Shown here: one piece after another, positions 1-6,835 of the stretch
Numbering within the stretch: the stretch's first letter is position 1
Layout: the number at the start of each line of letters is the position of its first letter
From: Bacillota bacterium
Lineage (GTDB): Bacteria > Bacillota_A > Clostridia > DSM-8532
Assembly (NCBI GenBank): GCA_023424865.1
Contig: JAFADM010000523.1
Location: 1-10,923, forward strand
DNA length: 10,923 nucleotides
Direction of reading: 5' to 3'
Notes under the pieces: model-generated
What the model saw: the letters and a program-made list of their open reading frames with translations, nothing else
What the model was told of the DNA's origin: nothing
The model's database searches: none
Program-made: the position numbers and the translations under genes

Positions 1-362
1 TCGTTATAGATATTGTGAGGAATCGTTACATTCCCCTCATGAATTCCTTTTAAACGCAGGCCAGCCTTAAACACGGAATAGGGTACCGCCTCCGGGGATC
101 GGTTTTCAAACCGCAGCGACAGCCGTACATGCTGTTCTTTGTTTTCAAATAAAGCCCTGCCGTGAACCCTTTTACAAGGCGAAACCCCCGTTATTTCAAT
201 ACCGTCCTTAACCCTTGAAACCGCCACAGTCTCCAGGGCCTTTATCTCCCAGGGAAATTCACAGGAAAACCCCAGCACCTCACCGCAGGAAACTCTGAAA
301 ATCACCGAAGCTCCCTCAAGAAAAAGCAGCTCATCCTTATCCCATTCCAACTTTTTCACCAA
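1..362 (-). CDS. Unrecognised operon gene, 3' end beyond window
   Basis: The reading frame is open from the start to the window edge (about 120 codons), so the protein continues beyond base 1. The start is set by GGAGG at 374-370: TTG at 362 lies 7 bases after it and GTG at 359 lies 10 bases after it. The ATG at 377-375 overlaps the ribosome site itself and is unlikely to be used. The visible part has no signal peptide and no membrane segment. It alternates short hydrophobic and charged stretches, as beta-strands would (for example FRVSCGEVLGFSCEFPWEI and VRLSLRFENRSPEAVPYSVF), and ends in VTIPHNIYN. This suggests the N-terminal beta-sandwich of a carbohydrate-active enzyme, but that is inference from composition and place; I do not recognise the family. 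It lies 33 bases after the upstream gene's stop and is surely co-transcribed with the sugar-uptake genes. Confidence 0.75.
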   Translation of the reverse strand, partial: MVKKLEWDKDELLFLEGASVIFRVSCGEVLGFSCEFPWEIKALETVAVSRVKDGIEITGVSPCKRVHGRALFENKEQHVRLSLRFENRSPEAVPYSVFKAGLRLKGIHEGNVTIPHNIYN

Positions 363-395
363 TGCTGTCCCTCCCATTTTAAGTCACATCCGGTT

Positions 396-2666
396 CTATC
401 CAAAAATTTCGGCCATGGGCGCAGGTGTTTCCCTCTTAAAATCCGTTACCCGGTAAATTTTCCCGTCCCTGTAGAAGACCTCTGTTAAAATCTCTCCGCT
501 GCGGGAATAGGTCTGGGCCGGTCCGTCAGCAAAACGTCCTACGTAGGATCCAGAAGATTTCAGTTGGCCGTCATCGTAATAGGTCTTATAAACCGCCCTG
601 TTTCCCCGGCTTTCCTGCTGCCATTCCCACTGCCTTAATCCGTCCTCCGAGAAACAGGTATGGGTGCCGACCTTACGTCCTCTGTCGTATTCTCCCCGGA
701 ATTCCAGAGCTCCTGAGGGGTAATACCACTTTTCCTGTCCATGGAGGAGCATCCGGCCTTCCTCCGAAAGACCCATGGCATATTCACACCGTATCTTTCC
801 ATTACAATAATACTCTTTATAGGTTTTAGCAAGCCGGATGGGGCCGTCATAGCCCTTCATAACATCCGAAATACCTCCGTCCCTATCCTCCGTCAGAAGC
901 CAGGCTTCGTTGAAGGATAAATGGAGACAGGGATGGGTATTGCTGGTGACAATATGGATAAGCCCGTCGGGAGACTGGCAGCACACGCTGTAGCCCAGGG
1001 TATCGGCACCGCACAGAATATCCGTATCCCTTTTCCTTGGCTGGGTCCCCAAGAGCCTTTTAAAGGTCCAGGTTTTTCCTTCATCCTCCGAATAAGCGCC
1101 ATAGGATCCCCACCGGGGATCATCCTGGGGATAGGGGCGTTTGCCGTGCTTGTTCTGATAATCCCCGCACATAAACAGTCTTCCGCTTTTCAGCCGGATC
1201 ACACAGGGGCGCTGCCCCGAGGTCAGAGCCGGAAAAGGCGTTTTTTCCACTGTCCATGTATCGCCTCTGTCATAGGATACGGCCTTTGGCATATAACCGT
1301 CAATATCGGAATTCTTTCCTCCAAGAGCAAGAAGGCCGCCATCCTTAAGCTCCACCGCCGTTGTATGCCTTCCCGCAGTTCTGCCGCCGGGATTCTCCCA
1401 GACCAGCAAATCCCGCGACCTCCAGAGTACGGAGCAGGAGCCTTCGGAGGAGTCGCACACCAGGTAATACCAGCCGTCCTTTGCGTGAATAACGGAATTG
1501 ACAGGCTGGCGTATAACCCGTTCCGCCTTATTGACAAATCGGGGGAACACAGGCCCGGTCCAGGTTTCCCCATTGTCCCGTGACACCATGTATTGGAATG
1601 GAAAGGAATCGTCTAATTGCTGCCAGCCCCAAAAATGGTAAATGGCTCCGTCCCAATCCGTAAACAAAAGGGGCGCGTGATCATTTACTCCGGCGGGATT
1701 TAAAAAGATGTCCGGTATTTCCCATTCCTCCGCACCGTACTTCAGGCGGGCGCCCATGAGCCCTCCCTCGGCATCATATTCGTGATAGGTGGAATAGATG
1801 GAAACCAGCAAATCACCGTTGGGGGCGGCACAGAAGCCGGGGGAATGGTTGTGGTGGCGAAGAGCCGGATTAAGCCCTATGGCTGTAATCTCCTGGCTGG
1901 TTCCATTATCGGGAGGTGATGGAAATAAAAGCCTTTTTTTATAAAAGGGCTTTTCCGCCGCCTCGTTTACCTGTACCTCATGGTAAAGGGCCTTCTGCTT
2001 GACACAGCGGGAGAGGGCAGGCCTTTCGCTTTTTCCGCCTGTAACAGGCTCCTTTCCTATTACCACCCGAAAGCCTACGGGGTGCCTTCCGAAGGAATTG
2101 TGGATGTCCTGGGAAAAGTGCCTGTAGTTCGGAGGCAGAGAGCCCCGCCGCCACAGATCCAGAGGGTATTCATTGTATCTTAAGGGATTGTCCAGAAAGC
2201 CTCCCCGGACAACCTTGAAAAACCCTTCCGAAGGCCCGGCGGGATCGGTTGCTTCCTTATCGGTATATTCTCCGTGCCAGTCAAAGCACCATTCCCTAAG
2301 GCTCAGATCACACAGGCGATCGATGCCGAAGGCCTTTGCATTTCTGGCACAGTATTCCCATTCCGCCTCCGTGGGCAGGCGATAGGCTTTGTTTTCCTTT
2401 TCACCGAGCCATTGGCAGAAGGCCTGAGCTTCCAGCCAGCTGACTCCTGTTACATAACCCCGATGGTTTTCGGCGTCGGGCTCACAGCCGCAAACCTCCC
2501 TTGAGAAGCTTGCAAACAGGTCATAGGAAACGGGTTCCCTGCTTATCCTAAAGCCCTGGGAAAAGGTTACCTTATGTACAGGCAGCCCGTCGGGACAAAG
2601 CTCCACAGTACCTCCGCCCATTTTGCAGCTGCCGGCGGGAACCAGCGCCATACCTTCATAAAACAC
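396..2666 (-). CDS. SUMF1-like / sialidase-like propeller / MORN-repeat fusion protein
   Basis: A 756-residue protein of three parts. Residues about 5-204 match the formylglycine-generating-enzyme (SUMF1/EgtB/PvdO) fold: MALVPAGSCKMGG at the start, VTGVSWLEAQAFCQWL, RLPTEAEWEYCAR, LREWCFDW, VVRGGF and the closing GFRVVIG. The cysteine pair of true formylglycine-generating enzymes is missing after RGGF (it reads RGGFLDNPLRYNEYPLDLW), so sulfatase activation is unlikely. Residues about 240-610 form a BNR/sialidase-like beta-propeller with Asp boxes SRDNGETW (362-369), SYDRGDTW (464-471) and SEDEGKTW (526-533), plus a degenerate one near 417-423. I see no clear FRIP arginine motif, so sialidase activity is unproven. 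Residues about 615-740 carry MORN_2/YwqK-like repeats (WYYPSGALEFRGEY, TYYDDGQLKSSGSY). No signal peptide is visible, which suggests a cytoplasmic protein. The GTG start at 2666 follows GGAG by 9 bases and lies 12 bases after the permease stop, so the genes are coupled. Confidence 0.85.
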   Translation of the reverse strand: MFYEGMALVPAGSCKMGGGTVELCPDGLPVHKVTFSQGFRISREPVSYDLFASFSREVCGCEPDAENHRGYVTGVSWLEAQAFCQWLGEKENKAYRLPTEAEWEYCARNAKAFGIDRLCDLSLREWCFDWHGEYTDKEATDPAGPSEGFFKVVRGGFLDNPLRYNEYPLDLWRRGSLPPNYRHFSQDIHNSFGRHPVGFRVVIGKEPVTGGKSERPALSRCVKQKALYHEVQVNEAAEKPFYKKRLLFPSPPDNGTSQEITAIGLNPALRHHNHSPGFCAAPNGDLLVSIYSTYHEYDAEGGLMGARLKYGAEEWEIPDIFLNPAGVNDHAPLLFTDWDGAIYHFWGWQQLDDSFPFQYMVSRDNGETWTGPVFPRFVNKAERVIRQPVNSVIHAKDGWYYLVCDSSEGSCSVLWRSRDLLVWENPGGRTAGRHTTAVELKDGGLLALGGKNSDIDGYMPKAVSYDRGDTWTVEKTPFPALTSGQRPCVIRLKSGRLFMCGDYQNKHGKRPYPQDDPRWGSYGAYSEDEGKTWTFKRLLGTQPRKRDTDILCGADTLGYSVCCQSPDGLIHIVTSNTHPCLHLSFNEAWLLTEDRDGGISDVMKGYDGPIRLAKTYKEYYCNGKIRCEYAMGLSEEGRMLLHGQEKWYYPSGALEFRGEYDRGRKVGTHTCFSEDGLRQWEWQQESRGNRAVYKTYYDDGQLKSSGSYVGRFADGPAQTYSRSGEILTEVFYRDGKIYRVTDFKRETPAPMAEIFG

Positions 2667-2678
2667 AGTCCATCACTC

Positions 2679-3563
2679 CTATCCCTTGATTGCGCCAACC
2701 ATGACACCCTTGACAAAATACTTCTGCAGAAAGGGGTATAAAAACAGAATGGGCACGGTGGCTACCACAATGGTGGCGTATTTAACCGTCTGTGAAGCGG
2801 CATAACGATCCGAGAAGGCATCGTCCACCGTCATCTCACTGGTCTGGGCGTTAATAAGAATATCCCTTAAAACAAGCTGCAGAGGATGCTTTGTTTTATC
2901 GGGGAGATAAATCATGGCGTTAAACCAGGAATTCCAGTGGGACACGCCGTAGAAAAGCGCGATAACCGCCATGGTGGGAATGGACAGAGGAATGATAATC
3001 TTAAACAAAATGGTATAGTCCCCTGCGCCTTCAATACGGGCGGATTCTTCAAGGCTTTCGGGAATGCCGAGAAATGCCGTTCGCATAACAATAAGGTTAT
3101 AGGTGGAGATAAGCCCCGGCAAAACCAGCGCCCAGCGGGAATTAATAAGGTTCAGCCCCTGAACCACCAGGTAACCGGGTATAAGTCCTCCGCTTATGTA
3201 CATGGTGAGCACGCAGAGAAACATCAGGGCCCCGCTCCACATCAGATTCTTCCGGGACAGCACATAGGCGCCCAGGGAGGTAATAAACACATTACAGGCC
3301 GTACCGACAAAGACAACAAAAAGGGTGTTGGCGTAGCCGGTCAGAATATTGGGGTTTCTAATAACCGAAGTATAGGACGATGTACTGAAGCCCAGAGGCT
3401 TTAAAAGAACCCCGGTATGGGCCAGAAATTCCTGGGGTACGCTGAAGGAAGCAAAGACAACATACATAAACGGATAAAGGGTGATAATCATCATGAAGAT
3501 CATAAAGATCCTGTTGAAATTATCAAACACATGCTCCCCAACGGTTTTTTTGTAGATTCTCAT
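2679..3563 (-). CDS. Carbohydrate ABC transporter permease, YtcP/LplC type
   Basis: Inner-membrane permease of a CUT1-type sugar ABC transporter, the second of the pair. The 294-residue length and six predicted membrane spans (near 18-39, 80-102, 108-130, 146-163, 196-213, 260-280) fit the family. The cytoplasmic EAA loop, which docks the ATPase, is clear at about 172-196 (EESARIEGAGDYTILFKIIIPL). The C-terminus KYFVKGVMVGAIKG is typical of YtcP/LplC-type permeases. The start is ATG at 3563, placed 7 bases after AAGGAGG; the in-frame GTG at 3566 is only 4 bases away from it. The stop lies 12 bases before the next start, and the upstream permease ends about 12 bases before this one. No ATPase gene is present, as is common for this class, which borrows a shared MsmX-like ATPase (established knowledge). 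The transported sugar cannot be read from the sequence. Confidence 0.95.
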   Translation of the reverse strand: MRIYKKTVGEHVFDNFNRIFMIFMMIITLYPFMYVVFASFSVPQEFLAHTGVLLKPLGFSTSSYTSVIRNPNILTGYANTLFVVFVGTACNVFITSLGAYVLSRKNLMWSGALMFLCVLTMYISGGLIPGYLVVQGLNLINSRWALVLPGLISTYNLIVMRTAFLGIPESLEESARIEGAGDYTILFKIIIPLSIPTMAVIALFYGVSHWNSWFNAMIYLPDKTKHPLQLVLRDILINAQTSEMTVDDAFSDRYAASQTVKYATIVVATVPILFLYPFLQKYFVKGVMVGAIKG

Positions 3564-3575
3564 CACTTTACCTCC

Positions 3576-4529
3576 TTACCACAAGCTGTATTCGTTTACT
3601 TTTTTGCTGGCTTTGTTGGCCAGGATCAGCAAAGCGATATTAATTACCGAATTGAATAAACCCACCGCGGTACTGAAGCTGTAATCAAAATCCACCAGGC
3701 CCTTGCGGTAATTAAATGTGGATATGACGTCCGCGACTTCATAGGTTGTAGGGTTATAAAGCAGAAAGATTTTCTCAAAGCCCACGCTCATAAGCCCGCC
3801 GATTTTAAGAATCAAAAGAATGACAATCGTAGGCATAATACCCGGCAGAGTAATGTGCCAGGCCTGCTTAAAGCGGGTGGCGCCGTCAATGTAGGCGGCT
3901 TCATAGAGCTCCGAATCAATGGCTGTCAGCGCCGAAAGGTACACAATGCTGCCCCATCCTATGCTCTGCCATATGCCGCTTCCGATATAAATGATACGGA
4001 ACATATCGGGGCGCATGAGAAGGTCGCTTCTCTGTCCGCCGAACAGTGCGATAACATCATTTAAAAGTCCGCCCTTTAAACTGAAATCCAGTATCATACC
4101 GCATATAACCATGGTGGATATAAAGTGAGGCAAATAGGTTATGGTCTGAATGGTTCGCTTAAAGAAGCGATTCTGTATTTCATTCAACATAAGGGCAAAG
4201 AGAATGGGGGCAGGAAAGCCAAACAGCACTTCATAAAAGCTGATTGTCAATGTATTCTTGATTAACCGGCCAAAATAAACACTATTGAAAAAGCGCAGGA
4301 AATTGTCAAAACCAACCCAGTCGCTTCCAAAAATTCCTCTGGAAGGAATATAATCCTTAAAGGCCAGCACAAGGCCATAAATAGGTACGTACTGAAAAAT
4401 GATGTAATAGAGTATAACGGGTACAAACAGAATGTAAACGCCTTTATTGCGGATAAAGTCCTTTTTAACTTTCTGACCCCATGTTAAGCTAAAGGCGGAT
4501 TTTATAGGCAGAAGTTTTTCCAACAGCAT
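3576..4529 (-). CDS. Carbohydrate ABC transporter permease, LplB type
   Basis: Inner-membrane partner of the downstream permease; the two form the channel through which the sugar delivered by the solute-binding protein passes. It has 317 residues with about six membrane spans. The first, VYILFVPVILYYIIFQYVPI (31-50), is the signature start of LplB-like permeases, followed by YGLVLAFKDY. The EAA loop is at about 207-233 (ELYEAAYIDGATRFKQAWHI, then TLPG). The start is uncertain: ATG at 4529 directly abuts AAGGGG, leaving almost no spacer, whereas the in-frame TTG at 4523 is 6 bases away and gives a 315-residue protein. The gene is preceded by a 212-base gap containing two hairpins, not by a tight junction, so its expression may be lower than that of the solute-binding gene. 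Confidence 0.95.
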   Translation of the reverse strand: MLLEKLLPIKSAFSLTWGQKVKKDFIRNKGVYILFVPVILYYIIFQYVPIYGLVLAFKDYIPSRGIFGSDWVGFDNFLRFFNSVYFGRLIKNTLTISFYEVLFGFPAPILFALMLNEIQNRFFKRTIQTITYLPHFISTMVICGMILDFSLKGGLLNDVIALFGGQRSDLLMRPDMFRIIYIGSGIWQSIGWGSIVYLSALTAIDSELYEAAYIDGATRFKQAWHITLPGIMPTIVILLILKIGGLMSVGFEKIFLLYNPTTYEVADVISTFNYRKGLVDFDYSFSTAVGLFNSVINIALLILANKASKKVNEYSLW

Positions 4530-4578
4530 CCCCTTCTTTATTTTTTAGGTCCTGCCCGAGGCAAAACCCTTATAGTTG

Positions 4579-4614
4579 TCGTGCCGGCCCCGATTCTGGG
4601 CGGAGCCGGCACGA
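4579..4614 (-). promoter_or_regulatory. Strong intercistronic stem-loop between binding-protein and permease genes
   Basis: Perfect 10-base stem: TCGTGCCGGC at 4579-4588 pairs with 4605-4614, around a 16-base loop that can add a short CCC/GGG stem. No T-run follows in the direction of transcription (ACAACTATAAGGG), so it is not a standard intrinsic terminator. A hairpin at this place, 128 bases after the binding-protein stop, would suit partial termination or protection of the upstream transcript end from exonucleases. That role is known for malE-malF-like operons and is inferred here. Confidence 0.6.
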
Positions 4615-4700
4615 GTCTATCGGCTTCGTTTAATACCTTATTGCTGATAAGCGTCAATAAAAAATGAGAATTTATATTGTCGCTTCTCTCCAATTGGATT

Positions 4701-4715
4701 GCGGGCGTTGCCCGC
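4701..4715 (-). promoter_or_regulatory. Small GC-rich hairpin just after the solute-binding gene
   Basis: GCGGGC at 4701-4706 and GCCCGC at 4710-4715 form a 6-base GC stem with a 3-base loop, 26 bases after the stop codon. No T-run follows on the minus strand. It may protect the 3' end of the solute-binding transcript or weakly attenuate transcription together with the larger hairpin at 4579-4614. Confidence 0.4.
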
Positions 4716-4741
4716 TTTAATGGCTATGTAATGGATTTTTC

Positions 4742-6403
4742 TTATCTTGAATTGTAGCGATCCACTGAATCCTGCTGAATTTTAACAGCCTTTTCAATAT
4801 TCATATTCTTAATACTGTCGACAAACTTGTCAAAGTTTGAAAGGGGCTCCTGGCCAATAATAAACTTAAGTGTCATCTCATCCACATAGGTTTGAATATC
4901 AGCCATCAGGATGGCATATTGGTTGGATTCCTCGGCAGTTAAGGTGTTGGGAGGCATAAGAATTTTGGAATCGCCGGTCTTCCAGTTTGTCTGGATGAGA
5001 ACCTTCTGATCCGTGTTGAGGTTAACCTGCTCATAGAAGCCGATATGCCTTGCATAAGGAAAGTTGATGGGTCCAAGGCCGTAACGTGCAATGGCTTCTT
5101 CCTGACTGTAGCCCTGTGTGTTGTTCATGACGAGATCGGTAAGCATCGGTTTTCCGTCCTTCATCTCGTAACTCTCGCCCTCGATGCCATAAGTTGCAAG
5201 TAAGGAGCCTTCCTCGGAGTAGAAATAATCCAGCCAGCGCATGGTCTCCTCAGGATACTTATTGGAAGAGGTAATGGCTGTGGAGCGCATATTCTTGTTC
5301 TTGTCGTCAATAAGGCTCTGATAGCCGTCCGGTCCTACGAGGTAAGGTATGGAATCCAGATTGGCCTGAGGGTTTTTCTCAATAAGAGCTTCTCTTTGCA
5401 TGGTGAGCCCGGAGCCCATGGAGCCAATAGTGGATGCCGCATCCTCATTAAGAATCTTGGCGTCTCTGCTCTCAAGCACTGCGAAGTCGCTGTTGATGAG
5501 GCCCTCGCCGTACCATTTGTTCATGGTCTCAAGATAGGCTCTGTATTCCGGGGTAATAGGCCCGTAAACAACGGCGCCGTCCCGCATGTGCATATTTTGT
5601 CTGGTTCCGAAGGAGCCTGCCAAGGCCTTTGTAGCTGTAAGGGACTTGTCGTCGGCAAAGGGAATAATATCGGATTTGCCGTTGGGCTTTTGATCCCTTA
5701 TGGCTGTAAGCACATCATACATTTCGTCAATGGTTGTAGGAGCGGATTTTCCGACCTTTTCCACCCAATCCAGACGCATGTAAGGTCCTTTAATCTGGAA
5801 TTCCTCAACTTTCATGGTATCGGGATTATAGTTAAAGTTGGCCACGCGGAAATTGATTCCGTTATCCAGCTTTGTGCTCTGGAAGAAGGCCTCGTTCTCA
5901 GCCATAATCTTCATGTAGTTGGGCATGTAGGTGGAAAGGTCCTGATCCGTGATGGGAATAATGATACTGTCTCTGAGAAGGGCTTCGGCGCCGCCCTTGG
6001 CGGACTCAAAAACCCAGTTGATCATGTCGGGCAGATCCCCGGAAGCAACCATCAGGGCAAACTGTTCATTGCCTCCCGTAGGATGAATCCATTCAATATG
6101 GATATTGGTCAGCTCTTCAAATTTCTTAAAGGCTTCCACCTCGTTGTAGGTGGACATGGTAGCGGACATGGCACCGTTAATGTTGCAAAAGTATTCCAAT
6201 GTTATTTTTTCCTTGGCAATGGGAAGACTTAAGTCAACCGCCTCTCCTCCCGCCGGTGTAGTGGCGGCAGCCGAAGGCGTTGCGCTTGGCGAATTGCCCG
6301 GCTGGTTTCCTGCCGGATTGGATCCACATGCTGTCAGCAGGTTCCCGGCGACCAGCACCGCCATGGCCGTGGCCATTACTTTTGCCCCCATGCTTTTTTT
6401 CAT
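4742..6403 (-). CDS. Extracellular solute-binding lipoprotein of a sugar ABC transporter
   Basis: Captures the sugar outside the cell and hands it to the two permeases. The 553-residue length fits the large LipO/YtcQ-type binding proteins. Residues 1-25 are a lipoprotein signal peptide: basic MKKSMGAK, a hydrophobic core, and lipobox LLTAC with the lipidated Cys26. A flexible Ser/Thr/Pro/Ala/Gly-rich tether (about 27-56) follows, then the binding domain beginning at KEKITLEYF. Family-like segments include FEELTNIHIEW (near 95-105), MVASGDLPDMI, and the C-terminal LSNFDKFVDSIKNMNI with a terminal VDRYNSR. The ATG is 10 bases after GGGGG. It is the promoter-proximal gene of the operon, and a terminator upstream isolates it from the hydrolase gene. 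The ligand is unknown; the fused sialidase-like protein downstream hints at a glycan. Confidence 0.95.
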   Translation of the reverse strand: MKKSMGAKVMATAMAVLVAGNLLTACGSNPAGNQPGNSPSATPSAAATTPAGGEAVDLSLPIAKEKITLEYFCNINGAMSATMSTYNEVEAFKKFEELTNIHIEWIHPTGGNEQFALMVASGDLPDMINWVFESAKGGAEALLRDSIIIPITDQDLSTYMPNYMKIMAENEAFFQSTKLDNGINFRVANFNYNPDTMKVEEFQIKGPYMRLDWVEKVGKSAPTTIDEMYDVLTAIRDQKPNGKSDIIPFADDKSLTATKALAGSFGTRQNMHMRDGAVVYGPITPEYRAYLETMNKWYGEGLINSDFAVLESRDAKILNEDAASTIGSMGSGLTMQREALIEKNPQANLDSIPYLVGPDGYQSLIDDKNKNMRSTAITSSNKYPEETMRWLDYFYSEEGSLLATYGIEGESYEMKDGKPMLTDLVMNNTQGYSQEEAIARYGLGPINFPYARHIGFYEQVNLNTDQKVLIQTNWKTGDSKILMPPNTLTAEESNQYAILMADIQTYVDEMTLKFIIGQEPLSNFDKFVDSIKNMNIEKAVKIQQDSVDRYNSR

Positions 6404-6440
6404 AATGGATGTTCCCCCTTTAATTATTATTTGTTAATTC

Positions 6441-6465
6441 GGGAAACCCGGTTAAGGGCTTTCCC
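6441..6465 (-). promoter_or_regulatory. Leader inverted repeat before the solute-binding gene
   Basis: GGGAAA (6441-6446) and TTTCCC (6460-6465) are separated by 13 bases, about 40-60 bases upstream of the ATG and near the start of the transcript predicted from the 6482-6510 promoter. It could be an operator or a 5' stabilising hairpin. The short arms mean chance is possible. Confidence 0.3.
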
Positions 6466-6481
6466 ATTTATCACAAACACA

Positions 6482-6510
6482 ACTCTAGCCGGTTTTAAAA
6501 TGTTATTCAA
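6482..6510 (-). promoter_or_regulatory. Candidate promoter of the uptake operon
   Basis: Minus-strand TTGAAT (6510-6505), a 17-base spacer and TAGAGT (6487-6482). Each box matches four of six sigma-A consensus bases and the spacing is ideal. It would start transcription near 6475, giving a leader of about 70 bases. The weak boxes would fit an activator-dependent promoter, but this is a motif-level guess. Confidence 0.35.
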
Positions 6511-6631
6511 TGTTCAATTCCAGAGATGGCACAGCTCATACAGGTCTTCCAAAAGTGTTTTATATGATCAAAAACTGTTTTTTTAAGCTAAGAACCTTGA
6601 TTTTAACATGAAACAGGTATAAGCACACCTG

Positions 6632-6683
6632 AAAAAACTTTAAGCCGCCCTCTCTAACCCTTGGTTTGATAAGGCGGCTTAAA
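6632..6683 (-). terminator. Intrinsic terminator after the hydrolase gene
   Basis: An 11-base stem, 6639-6649 pairing with 6673-6683 (core TAAGCCGCC / GGCGGCTTA), is followed on the minus strand by C-free-standing then six T (6637-6632). It lies about 150 bases after the hydrolase stop and upstream of the candidate uptake promoter, so it separates the padR-hydrolase unit from the transport operon. With the opposite orientation (plus strand) an A-run follows instead, so it acts on the minus strand. Confidence 0.8.
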
Positions 6684-6835
6684 AAACAGGATTGCCAGGT
6701 ATAGCCCGACAGCTTTTTTAGTTTTCAGATACCCGAACAGGGCTAATTGTACGCTGGAATAGGTTTTGTACTTGGGTAGACAGCCCTGTCAGGGGAGCCA
6801 TGGAAGATGGAGCCAACTCATTATGGGGTATTTAT

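Larger units (their letters stand above)
6404..6835. other. 432-base non-coding region upstream of the uptake operon
   Basis: No credible gene on either strand. It holds, reading along the minus strand, an inverted repeat after the hydrolase stop (ACAGGGCT at 6737-6744 and AGCCCTGT at 6782-6789), an intrinsic terminator (6632-6683), a candidate promoter (6482-6510) and a leader inverted repeat GGGAAA/TTTCCC at 6441-6446 and 6460-6465, close to the presumed transcript start. A second AT-rich block with TATAAA at 6564-6559 could be another -10 but has no convincing -35. I recognise no riboswitch class. Confidence 0.6.

Noticed and set aside
921..1583. A 220-codon open frame on the plus strand opposite the fusion gene
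   Set aside because: It lies wholly inside a clearly homologous gene on the other strand, its translation has no recognisable domain, and no ribosome site precedes it; it is a shadow of codon bias.
5396..6232. A 278-codon open frame on the plus strand opposite the solute-binding gene
   Set aside because: The opposite strand encodes an unmistakable lipoprotein with family motifs, while this frame gives a Gly/His/Val-rich composition typical of antisense shadows.
1..6403. Sialic acid utilisation locus
   Set aside because: Only a sialidase-like propeller points this way; nanA, nanE, nanK or other sialic acid genes are absent and the propeller's catalytic arginine motif is not clear.
6737..6789. 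8-base inverted repeat ACAGGGCT / AGCCCTGT with a 37-base loop
   Set aside because: The loop is long and no T-run follows; the nearby 6632-6683 structure is a far better terminator.
6794..6816. Short direct repeat GGAGCCA with a 15-base period after the hydrolase gene
   Set aside because: Only two copies of seven bases; it is too short to call a repeat element or an attachment site.
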